Assembly (NCBI GenBank): GCA_963677215.1
Contig: OY781919.1
Span: 1,550,001 to 1,614,000 of the forward strand
Reading direction: 5' to 3'
From: G963676795 sp963677215
Lineage (GTDB): Bacteria > Desulfobacterota > Desulfuromonadia > Desulfuromonadales > Geopsychrobacteraceae
Length of the DNA stretch: 64,000 bases
The translations under genes and the position numbers were made by a program. The notes below the pieces were generated by a model. That model did not search any database, was not told the origin of the DNA, and saw nothing but the letters and a program-made list of their open reading frames with translations. Shown here piece by piece: positions 8,632 through 16,729 of the stretch. The stretch's first letter is position 1, and each line of letters starts with the position of its first letter.

Positions 8632-8740
8632 CTCAGGCGAAGCCGCGAAGCTCGCGAAGAAAAGCTTTAAGCTAAAAAAACAATCAGTCTGGTTCGGTTT
8701 TCAGATTTCAAATCTTCGTGCTTTCGCGGCTTAGCGTGAG
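8632..8740. repeat. Intergenic element with 27-base imperfect inverted ends
   Basis: The left end, CTCAGGCGAAGCCGCGAAG and onward (8632-8659), and the right end (8714-8740, ending GGCTTAGCGTGAG) are imperfect inverted copies rich in GCGAAG. The 54 bases between them are AT-rich and contain no gene. The reading frame that crosses the region has no recognisable product and is probably not real. Such GCGAAG palindromes recur between genes in many proteobacterial genomes; here only one copy is present in the window. Confidence 0.55.
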
Positions 8741-8842
8741 AAGTCCTTTTTGGGTTATCGCATTTGTCGCTTGAAATGGTTCTCATCTGGCCAGGATATG
8801 ACGTATACTGAACTCTTGCGGTTAGTGCGCAAGGAGGTGCTT

Positions 8843-9649
8843 ATGGCGTCGACACATGTTCAGAAGCAGGCTCAGATTCTTTACCTTTCTCACGGCGGCG
8901 GCCCGCTGCCCCTGTTGAATGATTCCGGCCATCAGGCGATGATCGCATTCATGAGCGAATTGCCCAAGGTCCTGCGCCAGCCGGAAGCCATACTGGTCAT
9001 CAGTGCTCATTGGGAAGAGACTGTGCCGACGCTGCTCGGTTCGGCCCGTCCGCCGATGCTCTATGATTATTACGGCTTCCCGCCAGAAACCTATCAGGTG
9101 AATTACCCTGCCCCTGGGGCGCCTGGATTGGCCCTGCAGCTTGCCAAACAGCTGCATGAACAGGGCTTCTCCGCCGAAATCGATCAGCGCCGCGGTTTTG
9201 ACCACGGGACCTTCATTCCGCTGATGCTTATCTATCCCAAAGCCGACATCCCCGTCATTCAGCTTTCGCTGTGCAAGGGGCTTGATCCTCGAACTCATCT
9301 TAAGCTCGGCAAGGCACTGCAGGAATTGCTCAGGGAAAATATCCTGATCGTCGGATCCGGTCAGTCGTTTCACAATCTCTATGAATTTTCCCAGCGTAGT
9401 GACGCAGTTGATCCGCAGAATGAAGCCTTTCAAAACTGGCTGGTGGAAATCTGCAATCCGGCCATGTCTGAACCCGAGCGGCAGCAGCGGCTGATCGCCT
9501 GGAAGGACGCGCCGTATTCCCGCTACTGTCATCCCCGCGAAGAGCACCTGATTCCGCTGCACGTCTGCCAGGGGCTGGCGGAAACTGCCCCGCAGATCAT
9601 CTTTGACGATCTGGTCATGGGCAAGAGGACGCTTGCTTTTCAGTGGTGA
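8843..9649 (+). CDS. LigB/DODA-type extradiol dioxygenase (4,5-DOPA dioxygenase-like)
   Basis: Class III extradiol dioxygenase family protein of 268 residues, the usual length for the YgiD/DODA group. Likely metal ligands are His in LSHGGGPLPL near the N-terminus and His in SAHWEE, with further conserved His in FDHGTFIPL and SFHNLYEF. The start at 8843 is chosen over 8750 because AAGGAGG lies 7 bases upstream and the family begins at this point. Members cleave catechols such as DOPA, or use metal for other ring chemistry; the substrate cannot be read from the sequence. It is unrelated by descent to the VOC dioxygenase at 4533. Confidence 0.85.
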   Translation: MASTHVQKQAQILYLSHGGGPLPLLNDSGHQAMIAFMSELPKVLRQPEAILVISAHWEETVPTLLGSARPPMLYDYYGFPPETYQVNYPAPGAPGLALQLAKQLHEQGFSAEIDQRRGFDHGTFIPLMLIYPKADIPVIQLSLCKGLDPRTHLKLGKALQELLRENILIVGSGQSFHNLYEFSQRSDAVDPQNEAFQNWLVEICNPAMSEPERQQRLIAWKDAPYSRYCHPREEHLIPLHVCQGLAETAPQIIFDDLVMGKRTLAFQW

Positions 9650-9734
9650 ATTGTTCAGGGAGTTCTCAGGCTCGTTCGCTATGCTCATTCGAGACAGTAT
9701 TTTTGATTCCAGGTTAGGCTGTTTATTGTCTAAA

Positions 9735-9786
9735 ACGACAATGTCGTAGTTGAGAAATTGACAGACCTTCAGCGATTGTTTGTAAT
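9735..9786 (+). promoter_or_regulatory. Promoter for tadA with adjacent palindrome
   Basis: TTGACA (9758-9763), a 17-base spacer and TGTAAT (9781-9786) form a near-consensus sigma-70 promoter about 60 bases before tadA. Just upstream, ACGACA (9735-9740) and TGTCGT (9742-9747) form a 13-base palindrome that could bind a regulator. Confidence 0.65.
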
Positions 9787-9846
9787 CTCCTTGAAATGCA
9801 CACGATTTCATGATAGAAGCACAGTCCTGCTGCGTAAAGGGTGAGC

Positions 9847-10338
9847 ATGGAACAGGCGGAACTTGATGAAAAGTTCATGCGGGAAGCTCTCGCCGAAGCG
9901 AAGCTTGCCGAGGACCTTGGCGAGGTCCCGATCGGTGCTGTCATCGTATATCAGGGTGAAATCATCGGACGCGGACATAATCTGCGTGAAACCAGTAACG
10001 ATCCAACCACCCACGCCGAAATGATCGCTATACGCCAGGCCGCGGAAAAGCTCGGTTCCTGGCGCCTGCTCGATTGTACGCTCTATGTGACCCTCGAGCC
10101 ATGCGTCATGTGCATGGGGGCGATAATTCTCGGCCGGATACCGTACCTGGTCTATGGCTGTCGCGATCCACGGGTCGGGGCTGTCGGTTCGATATACAAC
10201 CTGGCAGATGATGAACGCTTCAATCATCAGCCGCAGGTACGTGAAGGCATTTTGCAGCAGGAGTGCAGTTTTCAGCTCAGCGACTTCTTTCGTCGTTTAC
10301 GTGAGCAGAAAAAAGCGTTAAAACAGAAAAACAATTAA
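9847..10338 (+). CDS. tadA: tRNA-specific adenosine deaminase TadA
   Basis: Deaminates adenosine 34 to inosine in the tRNA anticodon wobble position. The zinc site is complete: HAE (zinc ligand His and catalytic Glu) and PCVMCM (two Cys ligands). The protein has 163 residues, normal for bacterial TadA. ATG at 9847 is chosen over GTG at 9841 because AAAGG ends 6 bases before the ATG but touches the GTG. A near-consensus promoter precedes it. A tRNA gene follows 11 bases downstream, so the two may be transcribed together. Confidence 0.95.
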   Translation: MEQAELDEKFMREALAEAKLAEDLGEVPIGAVIVYQGEIIGRGHNLRETSNDPTTHAEMIAIRQAAEKLGSWRLLDCTLYVTLEPCVMCMGAIILGRIPYLVYGCRDPRVGAVGSIYNLADDERFNHQPQVREGILQQECSFQLSDFFRRLREQKKALKQKNN

Positions 10339-10349
10339 ATAACAGATGT

Positions 10350-10437
10350 GGAGAGGTGTCCGAGAGGCCGAAGGTGACAGACTCGAAATCTGTTGTGGCG
10401 CAAGCCACCGGGAGTTCGAATCTCCCCCTCTCCGCCA
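10350..10437 (+). tRNA. tRNA-Ser (anticodon CGA)
   Basis: Complete class II tRNA of 88 bases with encoded CCA. The acceptor stem GGAGAGG pairs with CCTCTCC. The anticodon stem ACAGA/TCTGT encloses CTCGAAA, giving anticodon CGA, which reads UCG serine codons. A long variable arm (GTGGCGCAAGCCAC) and the T arm with GTTCGAATC are present. Confidence 0.97.
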
Positions 10438-10442
10438 TTTAT

Positions 10443-10480
10443 AAACAAAAAGCCCAGATTTTTTTCTGGGCTTTTTGTTT
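10443..10480. terminator. Strong bidirectional intrinsic terminator after tRNA-Ser
   Basis: A 16-base perfect stem (10443-10458 with 10465-10480, core AGCCCAGA/TCTGGGCT) has a T6 loop and A and T tracts on both sides, so it can act on either strand. It begins 6 bases after the tRNA. Confidence 0.92.
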
Positions 10481-10640
10481 ATATTCATGCAGATCGAGAT
10501 TCGAAGCGTAGCGAGCGCAGACTTAATGTCTGAAAAGCGGCCTTGGATGGCCGGGTCAGCGAGTGGAGTGGAGCCGACGCAAGGTCTTGTGTGGTGCAAA
10601 ACGCTGTAGTGGGCGCATCTCCTCCTCACTGCCATTAACA
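10481..10640 (+). other. Non-coding stretch with a possible tRNA-Ser 3'-end remnant
   Basis: The 19 bases at 10618-10636 match the tRNA-Ser 3' end and flank (10421-10439) at 16 positions, including the GCCATT junction. A weaker resemblance to the variable arm (TGTGGTGCAA) lies just upstream. Like the real tRNA, it is followed at once by a terminator. It may be a decayed tandem tRNA-Ser or an attachment-site duplicate; the 5' half of a tRNA cannot be recognised. Confidence 0.3.
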
Positions 10641-10680
10641 AAAACACGGGCGTCCGGATTTTCTGAAGCCCGTGTTTTTT
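10641..10680 (+). terminator. Second intrinsic terminator
   Basis: AAAACACGGGC (10641-10651) pairs with GCCCGTGTTTT (10668-10678) and runs into a T tract. Between here and the gene at 10941 lies 260 bases of AT-rich DNA with a small palindrome GTCAA-CTT-TTGAC (10858-10870) but no gene. Confidence 0.8.
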
Positions 10681-10940
10681 TATATTCGTTGGATTCTATC
10701 ATCGGCTCGTTTCATGAGAATCTGGTTGCCCTCAGAAAAATCTGGTTTAGGAGCCACTTGCTTGAGCGAAGTAGCTAATCCGAAAATAATATTAAAGTGG
10801 ATTGATATATGCTTTTTTTGATGTAAAATATTTTGTCCATTTGGTTTTGATAGTTTTGTCAACTTTTGACCATATGTTACGCGTCATTGGTGCGTACGCA
10901 GTATACAATGATGACATTTTGCAATTTGATGACAGGTGAT

Positions 10941-12470
10941 ATGTTTATAGCCACTAAATTTAAGTCTATATGCTTGGCTGTTGTTATCTTATGTTGTGCT
11001 TCGACTACGGCTTTAGCCGTGCCAGCGACCAGCCAGATTCCACTCGATAGCTGGGTATATCCTGCTCTGGATAAGCTCAGTGCCTTTGGTTTAATCCATT
11101 CCTCCTTGCAGGGAGCTCGTCCTTTTACCAGATACGAAGCTGCTCGACAGGTTGAAGAGGCAGTCTCTGCTGCTGAGTATCGAGATATCCCGCCGGTTAT
11201 TGCTTCATTAATTGTGAGACTTGAGCGTGAGCTGAAAGACTCTGCCGATGAACTGAAAACAAATGTGGCGCCAGGATATATCAAGCCTCGAGAAATCCGA
11301 CTCAATTATGTATCTCAGGACGGACAAGATGCGGTTTATTCGAGTGGTGGAGTTATCACCAGTCAGTTTCCACTTAATTACAATAATTCGGGGATAGAAT
11401 ATGAGGATCAAAATCTGGCGCTGATGTTCCAGGGGGAGGCGCGCCTCGGAAGTCATTTTTTAGTAGAGATGAGACCTCAGTTGCTGTTTTCTGAAGGAGA
11501 GGAAAGTGATGCCGATCTGTCATTGCTTGAGGGGAGAATAACTCTGCAACTGGGAAGGGTTGAGCTATCAGTCGGCCGTCAGTCTCTTTGGTGGGGACAG
11601 GGGCGACATGGTTCTTTGGTGTTGACCAACAATGCCGAACCGCTTGACATGGTTCGCGTGACCAATCCCGTTCCAACGTTGCTGCCATGGATTTTCAAAT
11701 ATCTTGGGCCGTTTAAGGTTGATGTCTTCTGGAGCCAGCTGGAAGAAGGTCGGGTTGTTGCAGAACCTTATTTCGCTGGTCTCCGTTTTAACTTAAAACC
11801 CCTTCCCTGGGTTGAGCTTGGCGCGTCACGTACAGTTGTGTTCGGAGGTAAGGGCCGGCCAGATGTTGAATGGGATGATTTCATCACTATCCTGGGCGGG
11901 AAAAACCTTTCCGGGGGGGGAGATACCAGCGATTCGATCGCTGCGATTGATGCCTTGCTGCGTTTGCCTTTTCTCTTCGGTGCTGAAATCTACGGAGAAG
12001 TCGGAGGGGAAGACGAGGCCAACCACTTTTTTTCCAAAGAAGCCTATCTGGCCGGATTGTTTCTGCCAAGAATTGAGCCGAGCGGCAGGATGAGTCTGCG
12101 CCTGGAGTACGCAGACATTTCTGATCCCGTTTGGTACAGGCATTCACAATATCGCTCCGGGTATACTTATGAGGGGATGCTCATGGGTCATCACCTCGGC
12201 GGTGCAGCCAAGGATAGTTATCTGGAGCTCCGGGTCATTGCGACTCCAGAACTGCAGCTGATTCTTGGTTTAGATTACGAGGAACGAGGCCTTGATCAGC
12301 CGGTCACGGAGGAATATAGCGAGGTGAAACTGGCGCTGGATTGGGCGTTTTCTGAACATTTCTCGATTAATACCAGCCTTGCCCTTGGGCAGGCTGAAAA
12401 CTTCGATTTTGTAGATGGGAATTCTCAGGATTTTAGTTTGCTGACCTTCGGGGTACGCGGACATTGGTGA
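10941..12470 (+). CDS. Capsule assembly Wzi family outer-membrane protein
   Basis: Predicted outer-membrane beta-barrel of 509 residues resembling the Wzi family, which anchors or assembles surface polysaccharide at the cell surface. It starts with a signal peptide (KFKSICLAVVILCCASTTALA), then a helical N-terminal part with IPLDSWVYPALDKL, as in bacterial Wzi-like proteins that begin with a short SLH-like helical segment. Many alternating strands follow, ending in the aromatic C-terminus FGVRGHW expected for barrel insertion. The start at 10941 is chosen because it begins the signal peptide and has AGGTG just upstream; the frame is open back to 10866. It opens the polysaccharide locus, with the export gene 22 bases downstream. 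Confidence 0.8.
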   Translation: MFIATKFKSICLAVVILCCASTTALAVPATSQIPLDSWVYPALDKLSAFGLIHSSLQGARPFTRYEAARQVEEAVSAAEYRDIPPVIASLIVRLERELKDSADELKTNVAPGYIKPREIRLNYVSQDGQDAVYSSGGVITSQFPLNYNNSGIEYEDQNLALMFQGEARLGSHFLVEMRPQLLFSEGEESDADLSLLEGRITLQLGRVELSVGRQSLWWGQGRHGSLVLTNNAEPLDMVRVTNPVPTLLPWIFKYLGPFKVDVFWSQLEEGRVVAEPYFAGLRFNLKPLPWVELGASRTVVFGGKGRPDVEWDDFITILGGKNLSGGGDTSDSIAAIDALLRLPFLFGAEIYGEVGGEDEANHFFSKEAYLAGLFLPRIEPSGRMSLRLEYADISDPVWYRHSQYRSGYTYEGMLMGHHLGGAAKDSYLELRVIATPELQLILGLDYEERGLDQPVTEEYSEVKLALDWAFSEHFSINTSLALGQAENFDFVDGNSQDFSLLTFGVRGHW

Positions 12471-12492
12471 TTATATTCGGGAGATTATTGCT

Positions 12493-15396
12493 GTGCGAAT
12501 GAAGAGAGGTTGGCTGTTTTTTGTCACTGGGATTTTGGCTATGGTTTTGTTGCTGGCCGGGTTGACTGTTTCGTCGATTGCGGCCGAAGAGGCTGCTGTT
12601 CCGGTGGGCACTTCAATGGTGGAATACCTGCAGAGCCTGACACCGGAACAGCGTGCCCGGTTGCAGCAGAATCCGCAGTTTCTGCAACAACTGACAGCGG
12701 AGCAGCGGCAGAGTCTGTTGTCGATGGGAGTGGTCTCCGCCAATGACACAACGGCGGGCTCTCTCCCCTATGAACAGGTTCATTATCAGGCGACCAGTGG
12801 GGTGACCCAGATGGTCGGGGCCAAAGACGGGACAGTAAGCAGAAAGTCATATATTGGCGGTCAGTTGCCGGGCAATGTTCAGGGTATGCAGGGTAATTAC
12901 CAGGGTATGCAGGGTAATTACCAGGGTATGCAGGGTAATTACCAGGGTATGCAGGGTAATTACCAGAGTATGCAGGGTAATTACCAAGGTATGCAGGGTA
13001 ATTACCAAGGTATGCAGGGTAATTACCAGGGCATGCAGGGTAATTACCAGGGCATGCAGGGTAATTACCAGGGCATGCAGGGTAATTACCAGGGCATGCA
13101 GGGTAATTACCAGGGCATGCAGAACGGCCAAGATCCTGGGCTGTCATCGACAGAACAGTATTTCAAACAACTTGCTGGGGAAGAGAAGGCTCCCCGTGGC
13201 CAGGTATTGCAGTCGCCGCTGAATCTTAAGCAGTTTGGATTTGACTTTTTCGGCAATAGCCAGGGGTTTAGTGCGGATGATAGTGGGTTAGTTGGTTCTG
13301 ATTATGTCCTCGGACCGGGTGATACCCTGCGCGTGGATCTATGGGGCAATATTGAAGGGCATTACCAGGCTCAGCTTGATCGTAATGGCGAAATTGTCCT
13401 GCCCAAAATTGGGGTTATTGGTTTGGTTGGCCAGAGCTTTGCGGAGGCTAAAAAAACAATCGATCATCAGATCGGTAAATATTTTAAACATTACCAGTTG
13501 AATGTTGCGCTGGATAGTGTTCGTTCCATCAACGTTTTTCTGGTTGGTGAAGTGAAGGCTCCGGGAACCTACCGGGTTTCATCATTAAGTACCGTATTAA
13601 CCCTGCTGTCCAGCGCCGGCGGCCCAAATAAAAATGGCAGCCTGCGCAATATTCAGGTGTTGAGGCATGGGCACTTGCTTGCCAGCATTGATTTTTATGA
13701 TTTTTTCCGCCGTGGCGACAGTAGTCAGGATATCCGTCTGCAGTCGGGTGATACGGTGCTGGTGCCGATCGCCGCAGCTCAGGTCGGTATAGCCGGTGGT
13801 GTCAGGCGGCCGGCGATTTATGAGTTGAAGCCCGGTGAGACGCTGGGCCAGTTGATCGAATTGGCTGGCGGGGTGGTGTCGACGGCCTATCTGCAGAATG
13901 TTCGCCTGCAACGTGTCGTCGAGCATAACAACAGATCCATCGTTGACCTGTCTCTTCATGGTTCTCAGGATGAAACATCCGCCGCGCTTGCTACCCCTCT
14001 GCAGGATCGTGACTTGGTCCAGATCTCACCGATTACTGACGCCGGCGGTTTTGTCTCACTCAGCGGTTATGTTGCCCGGCCCGGAGAATATCAGCTTGAG
14101 CCTGGAATGCGGTTGGCAGATCTGCTCACTAACTATGGCAATTTACTTCCAGAGTACTTTCCCGACACCGCACAACTTGTCCGTAAATCGCCTCCGGCCT
14201 ATCGTCCTGAAATACTGACAGTTAACCTGCAACAGGCTTTGAAGGGTGATAAACAGAACAATGTCCTGCTGCAGGAATACGATCAGATCCGACTCTTTTC
14301 CCGTATGGAAATGGAGGAACTGCCAGAGGTGAATATCTCTGGAGCTGTCCTGAGGCCGGGGACCTATAGGCTGCTTGAAAATATGACCATAGCCGATCTT
14401 GTTGCCATGGCAGGGAGCCTCAAGCGCGGGGCATACCTTGATTTAGCCGAGCTGACTCGCTACGTTTCAACCGGTGAAACAACCAATGTTGAACGTTTTG
14501 ATATTAATCTGGGAGCGGCCCTGAACAATGTTGCAGACAGCAACCTGCAATTGAAGCCGCATGACCATCTGATCGTTCGTTCGATCCCTGATTATGATGA
14601 CCGTTACGTAGTGACATTGAAGGGCGCGGTCAGATTCCCCGGAAGTTATGCCATTGGCAAGGGGGAGACGCTCTCTTCGGTGCTGGAGCGTGCTGGCGGC
14701 TTTACTGACAAGGCTTACCTGCGCGGGGCTGTTTTTAGTCGTGAGGCGCTTAAAGAGACCCAGCAAAAGCAGATCGATAAGCTGATCGCTGAAGAGCAGA
14801 AGCAGCTTTCGCGGATTGCCGAAGAAATTTCGATTGGAGCAATGAGTGTAGAGGAATCCAAATCGGCGGAGACCCTGTTGGAAAATCGCAAGACCTTGAT
14901 CGAGGATTTGAAGAACACCCCGCCGACTGGACGGTTAGTCGTGAAGCTTGCCGAGATGGATAAGCTCAAGGGGAGTCCTCAGGATATCATGCTGATGGAT
15001 CGTGATGAGCTGGTAATCCCTGAAAACTTTCAGACTATCAATGTTCAGGGTGAGGTTTATAATTCGACTTCGTTAAGCTGGGTTCCCGGAAAGACTGTCA
15101 GCTACTACCTTGGTAAGGTCGGCGGTGCCAAGGAAACCGCCAACGACGATGAGATCTTCATCGTTCGCGCAGATGGCACCGTGGTCAGCAAGCAGCAGGG
15201 TGGCCATGGGATTGGCTGGGACAAGGAAAACTGGCGCTGGACCTTCGGCGGTTTCAACAACACTGTTCTTTACCCTGGCGATTCGATCCTAGTGCCGGAG
15301 AAATACAAGCAGTATGACTGGTTGAAAGAGACTAAAGATATCAGCACCATTATTTACCAGATGGCTTTAGGGGCAGCGGCTGTTGCAAGTTTCTAG
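12493..15396 (+). CDS. SLBB-domain polysaccharide export protein with heptapeptide repeats
   Basis: Large periplasmic/outer-membrane export protein of 967 residues related to Wza. It has a signal peptide, a Gln-rich helical region (about 35-80) and eleven tandem GMQGNYQ units (residues 131-207). The polysaccharide-export domain begins at YVLGPGDTLRVDLWG (about 270). Several SLBB domains follow, recognised by repeated segments such as GEVKAPGTYRVSS, GGVRRPAIYELKPGETL, GYVARPGEYQLEPG, GAVLRPGTYRLLE and GAVRFPGSYAIGKGETL. No lipobox Cys is seen, unlike E. coli Wza. The GTG at 12493 has GGGAG 9 bases upstream; ATG at 12499 is the alternative. It probably forms the translocon for the glycan made by the downstream genes, together with Wzz. 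Confidence 0.9.
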   Translation: MRMKRGWLFFVTGILAMVLLLAGLTVSSIAAEEAAVPVGTSMVEYLQSLTPEQRARLQQNPQFLQQLTAEQRQSLLSMGVVSANDTTAGSLPYEQVHYQATSGVTQMVGAKDGTVSRKSYIGGQLPGNVQGMQGNYQGMQGNYQGMQGNYQGMQGNYQSMQGNYQGMQGNYQGMQGNYQGMQGNYQGMQGNYQGMQGNYQGMQGNYQGMQNGQDPGLSSTEQYFKQLAGEEKAPRGQVLQSPLNLKQFGFDFFGNSQGFSADDSGLVGSDYVLGPGDTLRVDLWGNIEGHYQAQLDRNGEIVLPKIGVIGLVGQSFAEAKKTIDHQIGKYFKHYQLNVALDSVRSINVFLVGEVKAPGTYRVSSLSTVLTLLSSAGGPNKNGSLRNIQVLRHGHLLASIDFYDFFRRGDSSQDIRLQSGDTVLVPIAAAQVGIAGGVRRPAIYELKPGETLGQLIELAGGVVSTAYLQNVRLQRVVEHNNRSIVDLSLHGSQDETSAALATPLQDRDLVQISPITDAGGFVSLSGYVARPGEYQLEPGMRLADLLTNYGNLLPEYFPDTAQLVRKSPPAYRPEILTVNLQQALKGDKQNNVLLQEYDQIRLFSRMEMEELPEVNISGAVLRPGTYRLLENMTIADLVAMAGSLKRGAYLDLAELTRYVSTGETTNVERFDINLGAALNNVADSNLQLKPHDHLIVRSIPDYDDRYVVTLKGAVRFPGSYAIGKGETLSSVLERAGGFTDKAYLRGAVFSREALKETQQKQIDKLIAEEQKQLSRIAEEISIGAMSVEESKSAETLLENRKTLIEDLKNTPPTGRLVVKLAEMDKLKGSPQDIMLMDRDELVIPENFQTINVQGEVYNSTSLSWVPGKTVSYYLGKVGGAKETANDDEIFIVRADGTVVSKQQGGHGIGWDKENWRWTFGGFNNTVLYPGDSILVPEKYKQYDWLKETKDISTIIYQMALGAAAVASF
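12883..13122 (+). repeat. 21-base in-frame tandem repeat (11 copies plus 9 bases)
   Basis: The unit encodes Gly-Met-Gln-Gly-Asn-Tyr-Gln. Eleven full copies run from 12883 to 13113, followed by a partial GMQ. The copies are almost identical at the DNA level. Differences cluster: early copies use GGTATG, later ones GGCATG, the fifth encodes Ser for Gly, and two neighbours have CAA for CAG. This points to recent slippage or unequal recombination and to copy-number variation between strains. Confidence 0.95.
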
Positions 15397-15428
15397 TGCA
15401 ATTATATATATGAAACGATGTTAAAATA

Positions 15429-16664
15429 ATGGACTCTAAAATGTCAGAAAATACTCAACCATCAAGCTTCTATGAGCAGTCGCAGGTCACAAAAGATGAT
15501 GAGATAAATTTGTTTGAATTGCTTCTTGTCGTCGTGCAACATAAAAAACTGATTTTATACAGTAGCATAATCACATTTCTTATTGCTTGTGGCGCGACCC
15601 TGCTTATGCCAAATGTCTATTCTTCCACTGCTCGGCTTTTGCCGTCTCAGAATGATTCTGCAGGAATTAATTCAATGCTTGGAAATATGGGAGGACTGGC
15701 CTCATTGGTCGGTATTTCCTCTGGGAGTAGCAAAGGGGCGCTGTATGTCGGGATGCTAAAAAGCAGGACAGTCAATGATGCCATTATTCAGCGATTCGAT
15801 TTGCTGACGCATTATGAGTGTAAAACACGTTCATGCGCGTATAGCACTTTGGCGCAAAAATCAAAATTTTCTTTAGGAAAAGATGATGGCATCCTGTCAA
15901 TAAGTTTTGAAGATAAGGATCCTGTGTTTGCCGCAGATATTACAAATGCTTATGTTGAGGAATTGCAAAAACTGAATATTAAGATCAATTTGAAAACGGC
16001 TGGTCAGGAAAGATTATTCTTGGAAGACCGTCTTCAGGTTGTTAGAGGCGATTTAGTAAACGCTGAGGAAGCATTGAAAGCTTTTCAGGAAAAAAACAAA
16101 GCAATAAGAATAGATGATCAAGCTAGTGCGATTATTGGAGCCATTGCATCATTAAAGGGCGAATTGGCGAGCAAGGAAGTAGAGTTGGGCGTTCTTTTAT
16201 CTTCACAGACGGACGAAAATCCTCAAGTTGTGGCACTTCGCGAGGGGATCTCTCAGATAAAGGAGCAGATTTTAAAAATGGAGAATTCGCCGGAGGGGGA
16301 AAAAATATCATCTGATATTTTTTTGGCGACTTCAGAAGTCCCTGAGCTTGGCATTCAATATGCGAGGCTTTTACGGAACTTTAAAGTTCAGGAAACTCTG
16401 TATGAGCTACTGACGAGACAGTATGAAATCGCAAAGATAAATGAGGCTAAAAATACTTCTACAATTCAAGTTTTAGATAATGCTATACCTGCGGACAGTA
16501 AAGCTAAACCGAGACGAAGCAGAATTGTTTTACTCGCAACTTTTTGCGCAGCTTTTTTATCTTTCATTGCGGCCTTAGTGCGAGCTATTGGGCACAAAAT
16601 GGACAACGAGGATAGGCAACGGTGGGAGCAGATAAAGGGTCAGCTGATATTTTATAGGAAGTAG
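15429..16664 (+). CDS. wzz: Polysaccharide chain-length determinant (Wzz family)
   Basis: Inner-membrane protein of 411 residues controlling glycan chain length in Wzx/Wzy systems. It shows the family layout: a cytoplasmic N-terminus, one helix (about 36-57), a long periplasmic coiled-coil domain, and a second helix (about 367-388) preceded by the Pro-rich PADSKAKPRRSR stretch. The segment VYSSTARLLP after helix one is typical. There is no tyrosine kinase domain, so it is the O-antigen type rather than the Wzc type. ATG at 15441 is an alternative start. It lies 32 bases after the export protein and begins the AT-rich part of the locus. Confidence 0.9.
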   Translation: MDSKMSENTQPSSFYEQSQVTKDDEINLFELLLVVVQHKKLILYSSIITFLIACGATLLMPNVYSSTARLLPSQNDSAGINSMLGNMGGLASLVGISSGSSKGALYVGMLKSRTVNDAIIQRFDLLTHYECKTRSCAYSTLAQKSKFSLGKDDGILSISFEDKDPVFAADITNAYVEELQKLNIKINLKTAGQERLFLEDRLQVVRGDLVNAEEALKAFQEKNKAIRIDDQASAIIGAIASLKGELASKEVELGVLLSSQTDENPQVVALREGISQIKEQILKMENSPEGEKISSDIFLATSEVPELGIQYARLLRNFKVQETLYELLTRQYEIAKINEAKNTSTIQVLDNAIPADSKAKPRRSRIVLLATFCAAFLSFIAALVRAIGHKMDNEDRQRWEQIKGQLIFYRK

Positions 16665-16729
16665 GAAAAATTGTAGATTTTTATGAGAGATATTTTCCTA
16701 TATATAGTCAATAGAGATAAAGAGTGATT

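Noticed and set aside
8822..9811. 329-codon open frame on the - strand
   Set aside because: It is antisense to the LigB-type dioxygenase and to the tadA promoter; no motifs.
12847..13147. Regular repeats suggestive of a CRISPR array, with long open frames on both strands
   Set aside because: The 21-base units are contiguous with no spacers, lie in frame inside the export gene, and encode a heptapeptide. The frames on other strands are open only because the repeat unit lacks stops in them.
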